Numbered from the stretch's first letter, positions 22,071 to 33,110 are shown. The stretch: 64,000 nt of DNA from Prunus persica (GCF_000346465.2 NC_034009.1:44732240-44796239); one strand, 5' to 3'. Numbers and translations are program-made. Notes: generated by a model from the sequence alone, not told the origin.

Positions 22071-22904
22071 TTTGTGACTTAAATTCAATCATAATATACT
22101 GAAATACTGATCTCACAGCAAAACATATTACACTGAAAGCATCAACAAATATTAACATGTATGCTAATTACACTACAAAATCAAAGAAGAGGACCTAGTG
22201 GAGAGACCTATTTGTAACCATTGGAAAAACGACCGGTAGGGCCACCATTGAAATCAATGCCATAGGGAAAATAGTTAGCCTTTTGCAAATGATGGGATGT
22301 TGTTGTTGCCATTGTCAATCAAAGAGTCCCCAAACACAAACATGGCAGGCACCATTTCTGCCCTCCTCCCACCACCACCCACTTGACCTTGTGCTGCTGC
22401 TGCTGCTGCAGCCGCTGATGAAAAGTTCACATCTTGGCCCCAAAACACCCCACCCAGCACCATCAACCACAAAACCACCAAAGAAAAAACCCTAATTGGG
22501 GCCTTCCTCATGAATGAATTAATATGTTTTGCTTGTTTTGAGATGATGAAAATTTGGGAGAAAGTGGGAGAGCCACCTGTGTTGAAAATGAATGAGCTTT
22601 TTGAGTATTGGCAAGAGCATGCAAGGGATGATTTAATAGGCGAGGCAAGGCGGTGGTTGTGAATGGAATAAATGTTTTCGCCTGTTATCTTACGTGCAGG
22701 AATTGAAGTAAAAGCCCATTTTTGTTCAAGGATAAATAAGAGTTTACTTTCCCAGCATTGTGCTGCATGCAGGTTCAAATTCCCTTGTATTTTTTCTTTT
22801 TTTTCTTTTTTTAATTTTGGTCTTTGGTTATTAACGGGGCCCTAGGCCCAAGCAAAACCAATAGGCACATGAGACCAAAGTTCAAGGTAGTTTGCTTTTA
22901 TCAC

Positions 22905-23072
22905 CTTGCTAACTTGGGGTATGAGTTACTCTTGGGGCTTCATAACTATGAGTCTGCTCCTATATCCCTCTCAACCTTGTTGTTGGAAGAGCCCATAGTA
23001 GGGCTGTGCCTTGTTAGCTTTCTTTTTTCTTTTCTGGCTTCGGCCTGCCTTGTAACTGAAAAAAAAAAAAAA
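22905..23072 (+). mobile_element. Short non-LTR retrotransposon fragment with 21-bp target duplication
   Basis: A 168-bp insert ends in a poly(A) run. The 21-bp sequence starting AAGGTAGTTTGC and ending TTTTATCAC is present on both sides (22884-22904 and 23073-23093). The paralogous spacer near 14806 has the site once, without the insert. The length suggests a 5'-truncated LINE 3' end or a SINE; no tRNA-like boxes were seen. Confidence 0.85.
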
Positions 23073-23809
23073 AAGGTAGTTTGCTTTTATCACATGTTAA
23101 TAGTTATTACAATGCTTCTTTCAAATAAAAAAAATTGTTAGTAATTATGATGCTGCGAAAGGCCCCAAGTGAAACCCCCTCCCCTAATTTTGACTATCAC
23201 TTATAATTTAAAAAATATAAAAAAATAATTATTTCGTTGCTATCTCTAGTCTTTTGGTAAGAGCATTCACAATGCACTTCCTAACCCACTTCAGACAAAA
23301 AATCAAATTAGTTTGCTTTTTTCTTTTTTGGCCAAAGGGGAGGGAAACACATAGTTACAATAAGTTTTTGAACTCATAACTACTTAAGAACACACTAAAA
23401 ATTTAGTTCAATCCAACTAACGACGCATTAGTCAAAATAATTTGCTTTTACCACATGTTAATTATTATGATGCTCTCTCTTGTCTTTTATATTTTGGTAA
23501 ACGTGCTACAAAAAAAGTCAGCAATAAACACCTATTTTTGTTGTGACTATTAACAGTAACAGTCACCATTATTGGTGAGTAAGCCCTAAAGTAACGTGAC
23601 AGTTACGAATTTTGACTTGGTGATATATGAATAGCGTGATTCTTGACAAAATTTATTTGATTGTCAATTGCCTCTGAAGTGCATGGGGTCATAACACGTC
23701 AAATCAACTTTAGCTTTATATTTTAATATATCTAAGCCTTAAATCCTTATTTTAACAGCTTCGAGACAGACCTTAAGCCTTATTGCGAGAATGGGCGGTT
23801 ATTATTATG

Positions 23810-23970
23810 AGTTGTAATATTTTATTGTGTACTGGAACTTACAAGTACATTGGAAGTTTGAAAGAGTGTAATATTTTATTGCGTAGAAGCTTGAAAGAGT
23901 GTAATATTTTATTGTGTACTGGAACTTACAAGTACATTGGAAGCTTGAAAGAGTGTAATATTTTATTGAT
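23810..23970 (+). repeat. Imperfect tandem repeat
   Basis: The phrase 'gtgtaatattttattg' recurs four times, with 'tactggaacttacaagtacattggaag' between some copies, giving a nested repeat with an unequal unit. A short open frame across it is a by-product of the repetition. Confidence 0.8.
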
Positions 23971-24897
23971 TTGAGTTCTAGTTAGCTTTGTTTTTATTAT
24001 ATTTAATTCAACAGTCACCAAAGGATACGTAGTGACGACGTAAGTTCAAGGCAGGGAGAATTATGTAAAGACACCTAGACCTAGCTGCCAACAAGCCCTT
24101 TTATTAATGTTCTTGTTTTGGATTTCAACCTTTCAATACAATCTAATACATTTCTATCAACAGTGAGCTTTAGGACATGTAATTTCAATCAACAGTGAGC
24201 TTTGATTTTCTAATTTCCTTCTAGTGTTGTTGTTAAGATTTGATTTGATTTGATATCAAGAATCTTTCTTACAATCTTTTTCTTTAATAAAATAGAATGA
24301 TAATCATTGTATATTACACTCAGTTTTACCAGATGAAAGCATATTGTTTACAAACTGAGAATACATAAATTTGATGTGTTACATTATTCACACTCAAACA
24401 AATTACGTATACGTAAAATCAAAACGGATGGAGCCAAATGGTGAAGTAGATAGGAAGCACCCAAATTTAATTGCTAGAAATATATGGAAGGTTCAATAAT
24501 TTCTAATGGATGCTATTTTTTTTTTTGTTGAAAATAAGTGACAACATATTATTGATGAACAAACAAAAGTACAAAGCAACGATGTGACGAATATTGGCAA
24601 ATCTTCTTCAGTGACCAAATAGCTAAACAAAGGACAAAGACATTTACTTAAATGTTGAAAATGAAAATAAGATAATCTGAACACTTAAAGTGCACCACCA
24701 CCAACTGAGCAAATGGACAATTTGAAGCACCTATAATGGTGTTTCCAACAAAGAGAGGGGCAGCTGCACCTCCTTACGCCTTAATAGGTCCGCCACTTAT
24801 CCCAGAATATGAAACACAATAAGATGGACAAGAAGATGCACGCTTGGTATTTTCCTTCATTTTTTTATTCACCAAGTGCAAAGTGCAAATTCATAAC

Positions 24898-26334
24898 TTA
24901 TGCAATGCTATTAACAAAGTTAACCAAGTTTCTAGTGGATGAACCAGACTCACTCCAAGCAGCCAAAGCCATCTCTCCCATTTTCCTGCTCCTTTCTCTA
25001 AGTTCTTTCCCTTTTTCCGACTCCATCAACTCCCTAACGCTTTTCTCCAATTCATCCCCAAACACAAACCCATCTTCCTCTCTCTGCTTCACAGCAATTG
25101 CCATTTCCATGTCCTTCACCAAAACACTCCTATTCACATGTTGCTCTGCATAGAGCGGCCATGCCACCATCGGCACGCCAGCAATCACCGCTTCAAGCAC
25201 CGAGTTCCACCCACAATGCGTCACGAACCCGCCCACCGATTCTTTCTTCAACACTGCCACCTGCGGCGCCCATGACTTCACCACTAAGCCCTTATCTTTG
25301 GTCCTCTCCAGGAACCCTTCTGGCAACAAACCCTCCAAATCAAAGTCATGTACTCCAAGAACCTGCTTGGTTTTCTCATCAAGGGGAGGCTTCTTCACCA
25401 CCCACAAAAACCTATGTCCACTCTTCTCCAACCCATACGCTATCTCCTTCAATTGAGCCCCTGAGAATGATCCTCTGCTTCCAAAACAAAGAAACACCAC
25501 ACTTCTACTGGGCTGCTGATCAAGCCATGACAAACATTCTTCTGCCTCTTCAGAATCCTTAGATTCTTCTTCTTCAGCAATCAACGGCCCGATGTAGTAG
25601 ACAGGGGGAGTGGGAGCATCAGGAACACAAAGACCTTCAGCAATGGCTTTGAGGATTGCAGGAGGCTCGAGCTCTTCAAACGTGTTGGCTATGATCCCAT
25701 TAGATTTGGGAAGGTGGGAGCAGAAGTAGACCATGTCCCAATACGAAGGGTCGTCTCGGTCAAGCATTGCCTCAGGCATGTATGTGGCATTCAGGGGAGA
25801 CTTCAAACCGGGAAACGTCAAAACAGTCTCAGTCAGATCCTTGAAGCTCTTGGTGGTTTGTTCCCCGATTTTCGGGAAATACAGAAAAACTGAAAGAGCT
25901 GCAGCTCCAGAGGTGTAAAAGTAGTAGGTGGGTATGCCGAGTTCATTTGCCATTGGCAAAGCAGAGGAGCAGAAGATGTCGATGATAAAAGCGTGAATGG
26001 CTACAGATTTAGAAATTTCTTGGAGGGCAAGGCAGACATGAGGATCATTCCGGCGAATGAAATCGAACATTATGGCAGCGCCGCTGCAGCCAACTAATGT
26101 ATTTTCATTTTGAACCCGAGGGAATTGGCGGAAGGAGATGGAAGGATAGGCTAGGGAGATGCGCTGGATGTAGGCGGGGATGCTTGGAGTGTCAACAAAA
26201 CAGCCACAAGTGTAGAGAATGGTAATAGAGAATTTTCCAGGGTAACGATTGAGAATGAGCTTGCCTAGCTCAACCATGGAGATTATGTGCCCCATTCCTG
26301 GAGCTGCGTAGAGGACTATTGTATGTTCTCCCAT
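24898..26334 (-). CDS. UGT88F-like family-1 glycosyltransferase (UGT-C), intact
   Basis: A single-exon, 478-residue protein starting [10 protein letters not shown]; the frame stays open 51 codons upstream, but the alignment with UGT-A and the ATG context place the start at 26334. PGMGH (His16), AFIID (Asp119) and the PSPG box (WAPQV...HCGWNS...AEQ) are intact. It is the same length as UGT-A with scattered substitutions, including a changed patch after FPRVQNEN (residues 76-90) in the N-terminal acceptor-binding half. That region often affects acceptor choice, so the two copies may differ in substrate. Likely reaction: transfer of glucose from UDP-glucose to a flavonoid or dihydrochalcone hydroxyl in the cytosol (inferred from the UGT88 family). 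Confidence 0.95.
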   Translation of the reverse strand: MGEHTIVLYAAPGMGHIISMVELGKLILNRYPGKFSITILYTCGCFVDTPSIPAYIQRISLAYPSISFRQFPRVQNENTLVGCSGAAIMFDFIRRNDPHVCLALQEISKSVAIHAFIIDIFCSSALPMANELGIPTYYFYTSGAAALSVFLYFPKIGEQTTKSFKDLTETVLTFPGLKSPLNATYMPEAMLDRDDPSYWDMVYFCSHLPKSNGIIANTFEELEPPAILKAIAEGLCVPDAPTPPVYYIGPLIAEEEESKDSEEAEECLSWLDQQPSRSVVFLCFGSRGSFSGAQLKEIAYGLEKSGHRFLWVVKKPPLDEKTKQVLGVHDFDLEGLLPEGFLERTKDKGLVVKSWAPQVAVLKKESVGGFVTHCGWNSVLEAVIAGVPMVAWPLYAEQHVNRSVLVKDMEMAIAVKQREEDGFVFGDELEKSVRELMESEKGKELRERSRKMGEMALAAWSESGSSTRNLVNFVNSIA

Positions 26335-26713
26335 GGCTTTGGTTGGTTTGTGTTTCACTTCTCTGGTTTTTTGTTTTCGCTTCTCATTGCTCAAAGCTTT
26401 TAAGGGGGAAGAGCTTTTGAAATACTCTTCACTCAAAGTAGATGGAAATCCAAGTCTGAAAGTTAGGTTAAGCACGAGGCAAGGCACAGGTTGTACACCA
26501 AATCGACCATAGCAAATGTTAAGTTGACATTGATTGGCTGATTCTGACCACTATCATTTTCGAAAGAAAAAGGGAAATGGTGTTTGAATGGAATAACCAG
26601 GTTCTCACAAGCATGTGCATGTATTACATTTTCCACACTCAAACAAGGTTGTCAAATCGATAATCGAAATGGTAAATAGAACCATGAAAGTGACGAGAAA
26701 TATCATAATTTTT

Positions 26714-26873
26714 CTATGGGCTGATTTTAATGTTAAGAGTGGCAAGCTGCTGTATGTTCTTGGGGTAAACCTGGCTCAGGTCCCCATTGATAGCTTTCGA
26801 CCCAATGATGTTAGCTGCTGCTGTTTGGTAGAAAGCATCCCAGAATATGTACTGGTCTCGATTCAGGCATGGT
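26714..26873 (-). pseudogene. GDSL last-exon fragment upstream of UGT-C
   Basis: Minus-strand sequence covers the end of the GDSL2 last exon (QYIFWDAF, then YQTAAANII in place of HPTAAANII, ending NIKISP and stop at 26714-26716). The catalytic His position reads as Gln/Tyr sequence here, so block V is damaged. It begins abruptly at about 26873, where the sequence changes to a copy of SMU1 intron DNA. The same fusion occurs inverted at 48519. Confidence 0.88.
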
Positions 26874-27161
26874 ACTCCTCTAAAACCTAAGAAATTTATT
26901 ACATTTAGAACGGATACCTTACCACTAATGAACAAACATGACAAACTAAGTTCAAGCTTCAGAAAGATGTCATCTGTATATGCTTATGAAAATGTCATCA
27001 GATATCTCTGTTGGCCTTTTGGCTGAGACTAGGCACAGAAAGATATCATCAACCAGCCCAGAAGGACCATTGTATTTTCTTTCTTTTTCCTCAACTGTGT
27101 CAGCCTCATCTATCAAACTAGACAATAACCATGATATTTGCAACAGTTTGGGTGATCACAA
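26874..27161. repeat. Copy of SMU1 intron 15 sequence
   Basis: From 'tactcctctaaaacctaag' onward the sequence matches SMU1 intron 15 (about 51200-51480, then 51610-51640) in the same orientation, with a roughly 120-bp internal gap. It includes the odd block 'ggccttttggctgagac'. No exon is present. It joins the GDSL fragment on one side and the inverted-repeat arm on the other. Confidence 0.85.
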
Positions 27162-28732
27162 CCAAGCTCAAAACAACTCCAGTTTTGTGACAATTAGCTT
27201 CAGAAACCAGCAAAAGTTCCAAGCTCAGATTCCTATAATACTAAAACCACAAATATTAAATCTCCCTGAAGCTTTAACCCCAAAACATAACAAAAAAACA
27301 ATTTAAGCAAACAGACCAAAAATCTTACTAATTAGAACCACAAGAATCCCATGAAAAAAAACCCCTAGTTTTAGAAACTCCAAAACCCACCTACAAATTT
27401 TAGTTTTTCTTTTCTTTTCTTTTGGGTAAATAAGAAAACCCACCTACAAATTTTTTCAAATGGTTCACAAGACAAAGAGTAAACGTAAAGAAACATAGAA
27501 ACGTACGATTGAGATTTTTTTTTTTCCTCCTGAGCTTCTATCCGCAGAAAAACAAGACAAGCAAGGAGAAAGATGTAAATTTGTCCTTAGAAGTCATTTT
27601 ATAAATAGGTAAATTTATCTATAAAAGTTTGAAGATAAGATGAATAGAAAAATAGGACAAGTGGGTGGAAAATAGTAGATGACTTGGCTTGATCAGACAT
27701 TATCTGAGTTGCTGCTTCATTTTAACTTGAGCAAAATATCCCCAAAATGTCACTGAATTCACCGAAATATCTGCCCAAAATCTCAATAAACTGGATTGTT
27801 GCCAAATGGCTGGCATGCTGCTAGTGCTTTACAGATGGGTAGATATAAGCGATCCCTAGTGAAGGATGACATAAACATCAAATCAAATATCTTTAACACA
27901 GTAATTACTTATCTTTTAAATCAACACTGAATTCATGGCCCTCTTGACATATAAAGTACCACTGAACACACTAATCATCACTCTAATAAAAACCAAAATA
28001 AGAGAGAAGAAAAAGGTAAAATCTACGAGCTAGTTCCAAGTCCCAACAACTATGACAAATGAAGGCAATACGTTTAAATTATAAAAGTTTGATTTATTGA
28101 AGGAATTATAAAGTTTTGATTGATATTTGAACCTGGTTCTACTGCTATAATATTCCTTCGCATAATTTGTTAAAGATAAAATAAATTCAAAGACTTCTTT
28201 TTTTCAACTTTGAGCTATTTCAATTTCAACATATAAAAGCTTTGATTTTCTAATTTCCTTCTGGTGTGGTTGTTAAGATTTGATTTGATTTGATATCAAG
28301 AATCTTCCTTATAATCTTTTTCTTTAATAAAATAGAATGATAATCTGTATATGACACTCAGTTTTACCAGATAAAAGTATAGTGTTTACAAACTGAGAAT
28401 ACATAAATTTGATGTGTTACATTTTCCACAATCAAACAAATTAAGCATATAAAGTAAAATCAAAACGGATGGAGCCAAATGGTAAAGTAGATAGGAAGCA
28501 CCCAAATTTAAGGTAATTTTGTTGAAACTTGAAACTTGAAAGTTAAGGTAGTTTTGTTGTCCCTTTATTGAGTATGTCAAGAGGGCCATGATTTGAGTGT
28601 TGATTTAAAAGATAAGTAATTATTGTGTTAACAGATATTTGATTTAAAACAAGTCTTTGAATTTATTTTATCTTTAACATATTCGGCACATATTTGTTTT
28701 GTATTTTTGTTTGTTCGTCAATAATATACCAT
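27162..28732. repeat. Left arm of large interrupted inverted repeat
   Basis: Read in reverse complement this arm matches, in order, the right-arm pieces 33870-34613, 40725-42096 and the first bases after 47450. The right-arm pieces are separated by transposons absent here. Positions 27162-27420 match 42096-41820, 27470-27800 match about 41690-41430, and 27840-28732 match 40880-40725 plus 34613-33870. The part near 27660-27800 also resembles SMU1 intron 13 (52410-52600). There is no gene; a 67-codon open frame near 28386-28589 is conserved only because both arms carry it. Confidence 0.85.
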
Positions 28733-29333
28733 TGTCACATCCCGGATCAGCTCCGCCGTAGCACGATATTGTTCACTTTGGGTCCCCACCCTCACAATTT
28801 TGTTTTTAGGAACTCATGAGCAACTTCTCAGTGAGTCACATATCCTGGGATTTCTCTAGCTCAAACTCGCTTAACTTCGGAGTTCCCAAGGAATCCGAAG
28901 CCAGAGTTTCCAAAAGGCTTCGTGCTAGATGGAGGTAAGCATGTACATATAAGGCACATCACCCCCTCTCTTTTGGTAGATGTGGGATGTTACAATCCAC
29001 CCCCCTTAGGGGCTCGACGTACTCGTCGGTGCACTCGCACCACACAGTAGAGTGGTTCTGATACCATTCTGTCACATACCAGATCGTCTCCGTCGTAACA
29101 CGATATTGTTCGCTTTGGGCCCCCGCCCTCACGGTTTTGTTTCTAGAAACTCACAAGCAACTTTCCAGTGGGTCACCTATCTTGGGATTGCTCCAGCCCA
29201 AACTCGCTTAACTTCGAAGTTCCCAAGGAATCCGAAGCCAGTGAGTTCCCAAAAGGCCTTGTGCTAGATGGAGGTGGTAATGTATATATAAGGCACATCA
29301 CCCCTTCTCCGTTGGTTGATGTGGGATGTTACA
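28733..29333 (-). mobile_element. Cassandra TRIM retrotransposon
   Basis: Two direct LTRs, 28733-28994 and 29070-29333, both TGTCACAT...GATGTTACA, flank only 75 bp. Each LTR contains 'cgcttaacttcg.agttc', the reverse complement of the 5S rRNA internal region, which is the hallmark of Cassandra. The internal 'ggttctgatacca' is the complement of the tRNA-Met primer site, so the element is on the minus strand. Target duplication: ACCAT (28728-28732) versus ACTAT (29334-29338); related empty sites in the window read 'tactatcgctt'. Confidence 0.93.
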
Positions 29334-29365
29334 ACTATCGCTTATTTTCAACCAAAAAAAAAAAG

Positions 29366-29437
29366 CAACCGTTAGAAATTATTGAACCTTCCATATATTT
29401 CTAGCAACATAGAAGGTTCAACAATTTCTAACGGTTG
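29366..29437. repeat. Short hairpin (foldback) sequence
   Basis: 'caaccgttagaaattattgaa' (29 bases in all with the following ccttccat) is followed after a short loop by its inverse, ending 'aacaatttctaacggttg'. A second hairpin of the same sequence is at 33292-33362. Single arms occur near 16145 and 24475, next to the shared 'ataagcga..gtatattattgatgaac' sequence. Confidence 0.85.
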
Positions 29438-29710
29438 TTTTGTTTTGTTTTTTTTTTTTTGGGACAATAAGCGATAGTATATTATTGATGAACAAACAAA
29501 AGTACAAAGTAACTATGTGTCGAATATGGGTAAATCTTCTCCAGTGACCAAACAGCTAAGCAAAGGACAAAGACATTTACTTAAATGCTGAAAATGGAAA
29601 TAAGGTAATTTGTACACCTGGAATGCACCACCACTAGTTGAGCAAAAAGGTAATTTGAAGCACCTATAATGTTTTTTTCAAAGAAATGAGCACCTCCTTG
29701 CACCTTAATA

Positions 29711-30446
29711 TAGGGGTGCACATTATTACCAAAAACCCGATCGAACCCGACCGGTTTTGGCTGGTTGGTCCGGTTTTTAATTCAAATTATTGAAATCGAT
29801 AGGAAAATCTACCGATCCGATTGTGAACCGATTTTGAACCGATTTGAATTCTTTTAAACCCGTGAAACGGGAACCAGACCGATTTCATTAAATTACCTAA
29901 AAATTTAAACAAATACCATGATGGGGAATCGTACTCTGTTTAAAGTTTATATACAAAGCCCAAATACCACTGGACTGATGTGCTTTCTTGTCTAATGTAT
30001 GTATAATTGTATTATTTATTACAATCTAAAACAAATTTTTTTTTTAAGTTAGGGTTTTCCCTGACCCACATACTCTCCTTTTCCTTTTCTTTTTTCCCAC
30101 CCCAGCTGACATCCCTTCTTTCTTCTCTCTCTCTCCATCTTTTTTTCTTTCCTCTTCTTCCTGCCGCTGCATCTTCTTCTTCTTCTTCTTTCCCTCTTCT
30201 CTCCATCTTCTTCTTCTTTCTCCCCATACACTCAACCAGGAAGTGGTCCTCAATCTCAGTTCAATCCTCTGCCATCGATGCTCGCCGAACCAAACCAAAC
30301 CTCATTGACTTCTAGGCATGCCGATTGTAGTCGGTCTTATATCTCCTCAACGCGGTGGCGATCTCCAAAATAGGTGTGTCGATGACCTCCGGTTCGGTGG
30401 TCGGCAACTCCTCCAAGACACAGTTATTGAACTGTGAATAGCCCTA
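29711..30446. mobile_element. Non-autonomous hAT-like element with 8-bp target duplication
   Basis: The ends are TAGGGGTGCACA and the inverse of ...GTGAATAGCCCTA. The flanks carry CCTTAATA at 29703-29710 and 30447-30454. The paralogous site near 24778 has a single 'gccttaatag' with no insert. The interior has 'aacccg/aaccgattt' repeats and a long pyrimidine run (30030-30240); there is no transposase. The short terminal match and 8-bp duplication point to hAT. Confidence 0.82.
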
Positions 30447-30603
30447 CCTTAATAGGTCTGCCACTGATTCCAGAATATGACATACATATATATATTATTA
30501 TTTTTGAAAATTTGTTAAACACAATAAGGTGGACAAGAAGATGCACCCTTGGTATTTTCCTTTATTTTTTTTATTCACCAAGTGCAAAGTGCAAATCCAT
30601 AAC

Positions 30604-31888
30604 TTATGTAATGTTATTAACAAAGTTAACCAAGTTTCTAGTAGATGAACTAGATTCACTCCAAGAAGCCAAAGCCATCTCTCTCATTTTCCAACTCATT
30701 CTCTAAGCTTTCTCCCTTTTTCTGACTCCATCAACTCCTTGACGCTTATCTCCAATTCATCCCCAAACACAAACCCATCTTTATCTCTCTGTTCCACAAC
30801 AATCGTCATTTCCATGTCCTTCGCCAAAACACTCCTATTCAAATGTTGCTTTGCATAGAGCGGCCATGCCACCATCAGCACGCTGGCAATCACCACTTCA
30901 AGCACCCAGTTCCAGCCACAATGCGTCACGAACCCGCCCACTGATTCCTTCTTCAACATCGCCACCTGCGGCGCCCATGACTTCACCACCAAGCCCTATC
31001 TTTGGTCCTCTCCAAGAACCCTTCTGGCAACAAACCCTCCAAATCAAAGTCATGAACTCCTTGGACCTGCTTGGTTTTCTCATCAAGGGGAGGCTTCTTC
31101 ACCAGCCATAAAAACCTCTGTCCACTATTCTCTTACCTAGCTACTATCTCTTCAATTGAGCCCTTGAGAATTATCCTCTGCTTCTAAAACAGAGAAACAC
31201 CATACTTCTACTTGGCTGCTAATCAAGCTATGACAAACAATCTTCTATCTCTGCAGAATCCCCAGATTATTTTTCTTCAGCAATCAACGACCCAATGTAG
31301 TCGACAGGAGGAGTGAGAGCATCAGAAACACAAAGACCTCCATCAATGGCTTTGAGGACTGCATGAGGCTCGTGCTCTTCAAATGTGTTGGCTATGATCC
31401 CATTAGATTTGGGAAGGTGGGAGCAGAAGTAGACCATGTCCCGATACGCAGGGTCGTTTCGATCAAGCATTGCCTCAGGCATGTGTGGCATTTGGTGGAG
31501 ACTTCAACCCTGGAAACTCCAAAATAGTCTTGGTCAGATCCTTGAAACTCTTGGTGGTTTGTTTCCTGATTTTCAGGAAATACAGAAAAACCGCAAGAGG
31601 TACAGCGCCAAAGGTGTAAAGTAGTAGTATATGGGAATGCCAAGTTCCTTCGCCATTGGCAAAGCAGAGGAGCATAAGATGTCGATGATAAAAGCATGAA
31701 TGGCAAAAGATTTAGAACTTTCTTGGAGGGCAAGGCAGACATGAGGATCATTCCGGCAAATGAAATTGAACATTATGGCAGCACCGCTGCGGCCAATTAA
31801 TGTATTTTCATTTTGAACGCTAGGGAATTGGTGGAAGGAGATGGAAGGATGGGCTAGCGAGATGCACTGGATGTAGGCGGGGATGCTT
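30604..31888 (-). pseudogene. UGT-D: UGT88F-like pseudogene, heavily decayed
   Basis: Collinear with UGT-A from about residue 51 to the stop at 30604-30606 on the minus strand. Several frameshifts split it into fragments (PSPG region 30696-30992; middle 31267-31491; N-terminal domain 31573-31773). At 31888/31889 it passes directly into a copia 3' end, exactly as UGT-B does. It is more degraded than UGT-B, though the PSPG HCGWN is still readable. Confidence 0.92.
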
Positions 31889-32279
31889 GAAATTTATTGT
31901 CACATTTATAAGAGAGAAACTGCAAGCTGGTGTAATTTCTCCTTCCTATATTTCTTCATAAGATGAGCTGGCAGATATATTTACGAAGGCCTTAGGAGGA
32001 GATGACTTCAATTACTTAAGTCGCAAGTTGGGACTTCACAACATTTACTCTCCAACTTGAGGGGGAGTGTTGGAAATTAAATCTTATAATTGAAGGATTG
32101 TAAATATTGTAATTGTCTTTCTTATATTAGACCCCAAGATTTATGGGTCAAACCTGGATTGTAATCTTAATTAAGAATTTTGCTAGAATAGGAGATTGTA
32201 AACCTAGTATATAATGGATAGTATTATGTACAACAAGATATCAATAACACAACGTATTGTTCCTCCTTTATTCTTTACA
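31889..32279 (+). mobile_element. copia 3' remnant fused to UGT-D
   Basis: Same structure as 17836-18219: the end of RNase H, a better preserved purine tract (TTGAGGGGGAG), then an LTR at 32068-32279 (TGTTGGAAAT...TTCTTTACA, 212 bp). The same RNase H codon is joined to the same UGT codon as in UGT-B. Confidence 0.88.
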
Positions 32280-32339
32280 GACATTTAACTCCTTATATGA
32301 ATGAATCATTTCTTCTTAAAGTTATGTCAAAATTTGACA

Positions 32340-32425
32340 CATTTTTATTGAATTATTTTTTTATATATTATAGGATTTGAACTCAAGTGCAGAGTGAAGA
32401 GCATATTCGCTCAAATTAACTTGAT
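32340..32425 (-). mobile_element. SINE copy, antisense, partly deleted
   Basis: The minus strand carries TTGAGTTCAAATCC-like B-box and GCGAATATGCTC-like sequence matching the 18290 copy at the same distance from the copia LTR, so it was duplicated with that block. The A-box end is truncated. Confidence 0.55.
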
Positions 32426-33110
32426 GAAAAAACATGAAATGGGACGACACATCGTATTGCGTACACACAACTCTCACAATACTACTCATGAAAATTATTG
32501 ATAATTGATTGTGTAATTCAATAAAGGGACAACAAAACTACCTTAACTTTCAAGTTTAAACGCACATTACATTGGTTTATATAATATTTTCTAATTAATA
32601 ATAAATGCATTCAAAATAAAAAACGTATCTTATCTTGATGATGACGATGTACTGTTTTCTTTTTAAATGAAGTAACATGTTCCCTATAATATTTATAAAA
32701 AAAAAATTAAAAACTTATGTCCAAACAAAAATTTAAAAACAAAAACAAAGTGTAGATCTTGTAGAATTGTAGGGGTCATAATTAATAGCATTGATAAAGG
32801 TGTGGTCAATGTTACTTTATATGTCAAGAGGGCCATGATTTGAGTGTTGATTTAAAAGATAAGTAATTATTGTGTTAACATATTCTAGAATCAATGGCGG
32901 ACCTATAAAGGTGTAAGGAGGTGTAGCTGCACTTCTTCTCTCTGGGAAAACCATTTTAGGTACTTTAAATTGCCCATTTGCTCAGCTAATGGTGGTTCAT
33001 TCCATATATACAAATTACCTTATTTTCATTTTCAGCATTTAAGTAAATGTCTTTGTCCTTTGCTCAGCTATTTGGTCACTGGAGAAGATTTACCCATATT
33101 TGACACATAG
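32426..33110. other. Intergenic, duplicated repeat-rich sequence
   Basis: 32426-32555 matches the block before the GDSL-B exon 3 junction (18390-18525). 32560-32800 is AT-rich with nothing recognised. From about 32815 it again matches arm sequence ('gtcaagagggccatgattt') and then the spacer that precedes UGT copies, in inverted orientation. No gene. Confidence 0.5.

Larger units (their letters stand above)
18525..22511 (-). pseudogene. GDSL-B: GDSL2 paralogue, disrupted and truncated
   Basis: Exon 1 (22511 to about 22207) has the same MRKAPIRVFS signal, Ala run and FGDSLIDNGNN motif, but an inserted base shifts the frame at IPSFAK and the end of exon 1 (VDEIG region) is deleted. Exon 2 is at 19080-18959 and exon 3 at 18735-18525. 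Exon 3 is cut at 18525 and runs into sequence associated with the copia/SINE block, so exons 4 and 5 (with the catalytic Asp-His) are absent. Intron 1 has been lengthened by a 2.55-kb transposon. It is clearly non-functional. Confidence 0.92.
22512..24897. other. Spacer between GDSL-B and UGT-C, no genes
   Basis: Homologous to the 14442-16548 spacer with many small indels. The first part is the decayed GDSL-B promoter. It contains the non-LTR insertion at 22905-23072, a tandem repeat at about 23810-23970, and, near 24470-24560, another arm of the hairpin-forming sequence. No coding region is supported. Confidence 0.6.

Noticed and set aside
23783..23974. Short frame with repeated CNILLCTGTYKYIGSLKE
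   Set aside because: It is a direct product of the tandem repeat at 23810-23970, with no start context or homology.
26335..26487. Upstream ATG extending UGT-C by 51 residues
   Set aside because: UGT-A does not share the extension in frame, and the N-terminal strand with the catalytic His normally lies within about 20 residues of the start.
28386..28589. 67-codon frame conserved at 28386-28589 (-) and 34009-34212 (+)
   Set aside because: The apparent conservation is explained by the inverted-repeat arms. The translation has no domain or signal, and other copies of this repeat do not keep the frame.
30007..30315. Open frames in the pyrimidine-rich tract
   Set aside because: Ser/Phe/Leu or Lys/Glu/Arg low-complexity translation of a CT run inside the hAT-like element; no evidence of a gene.
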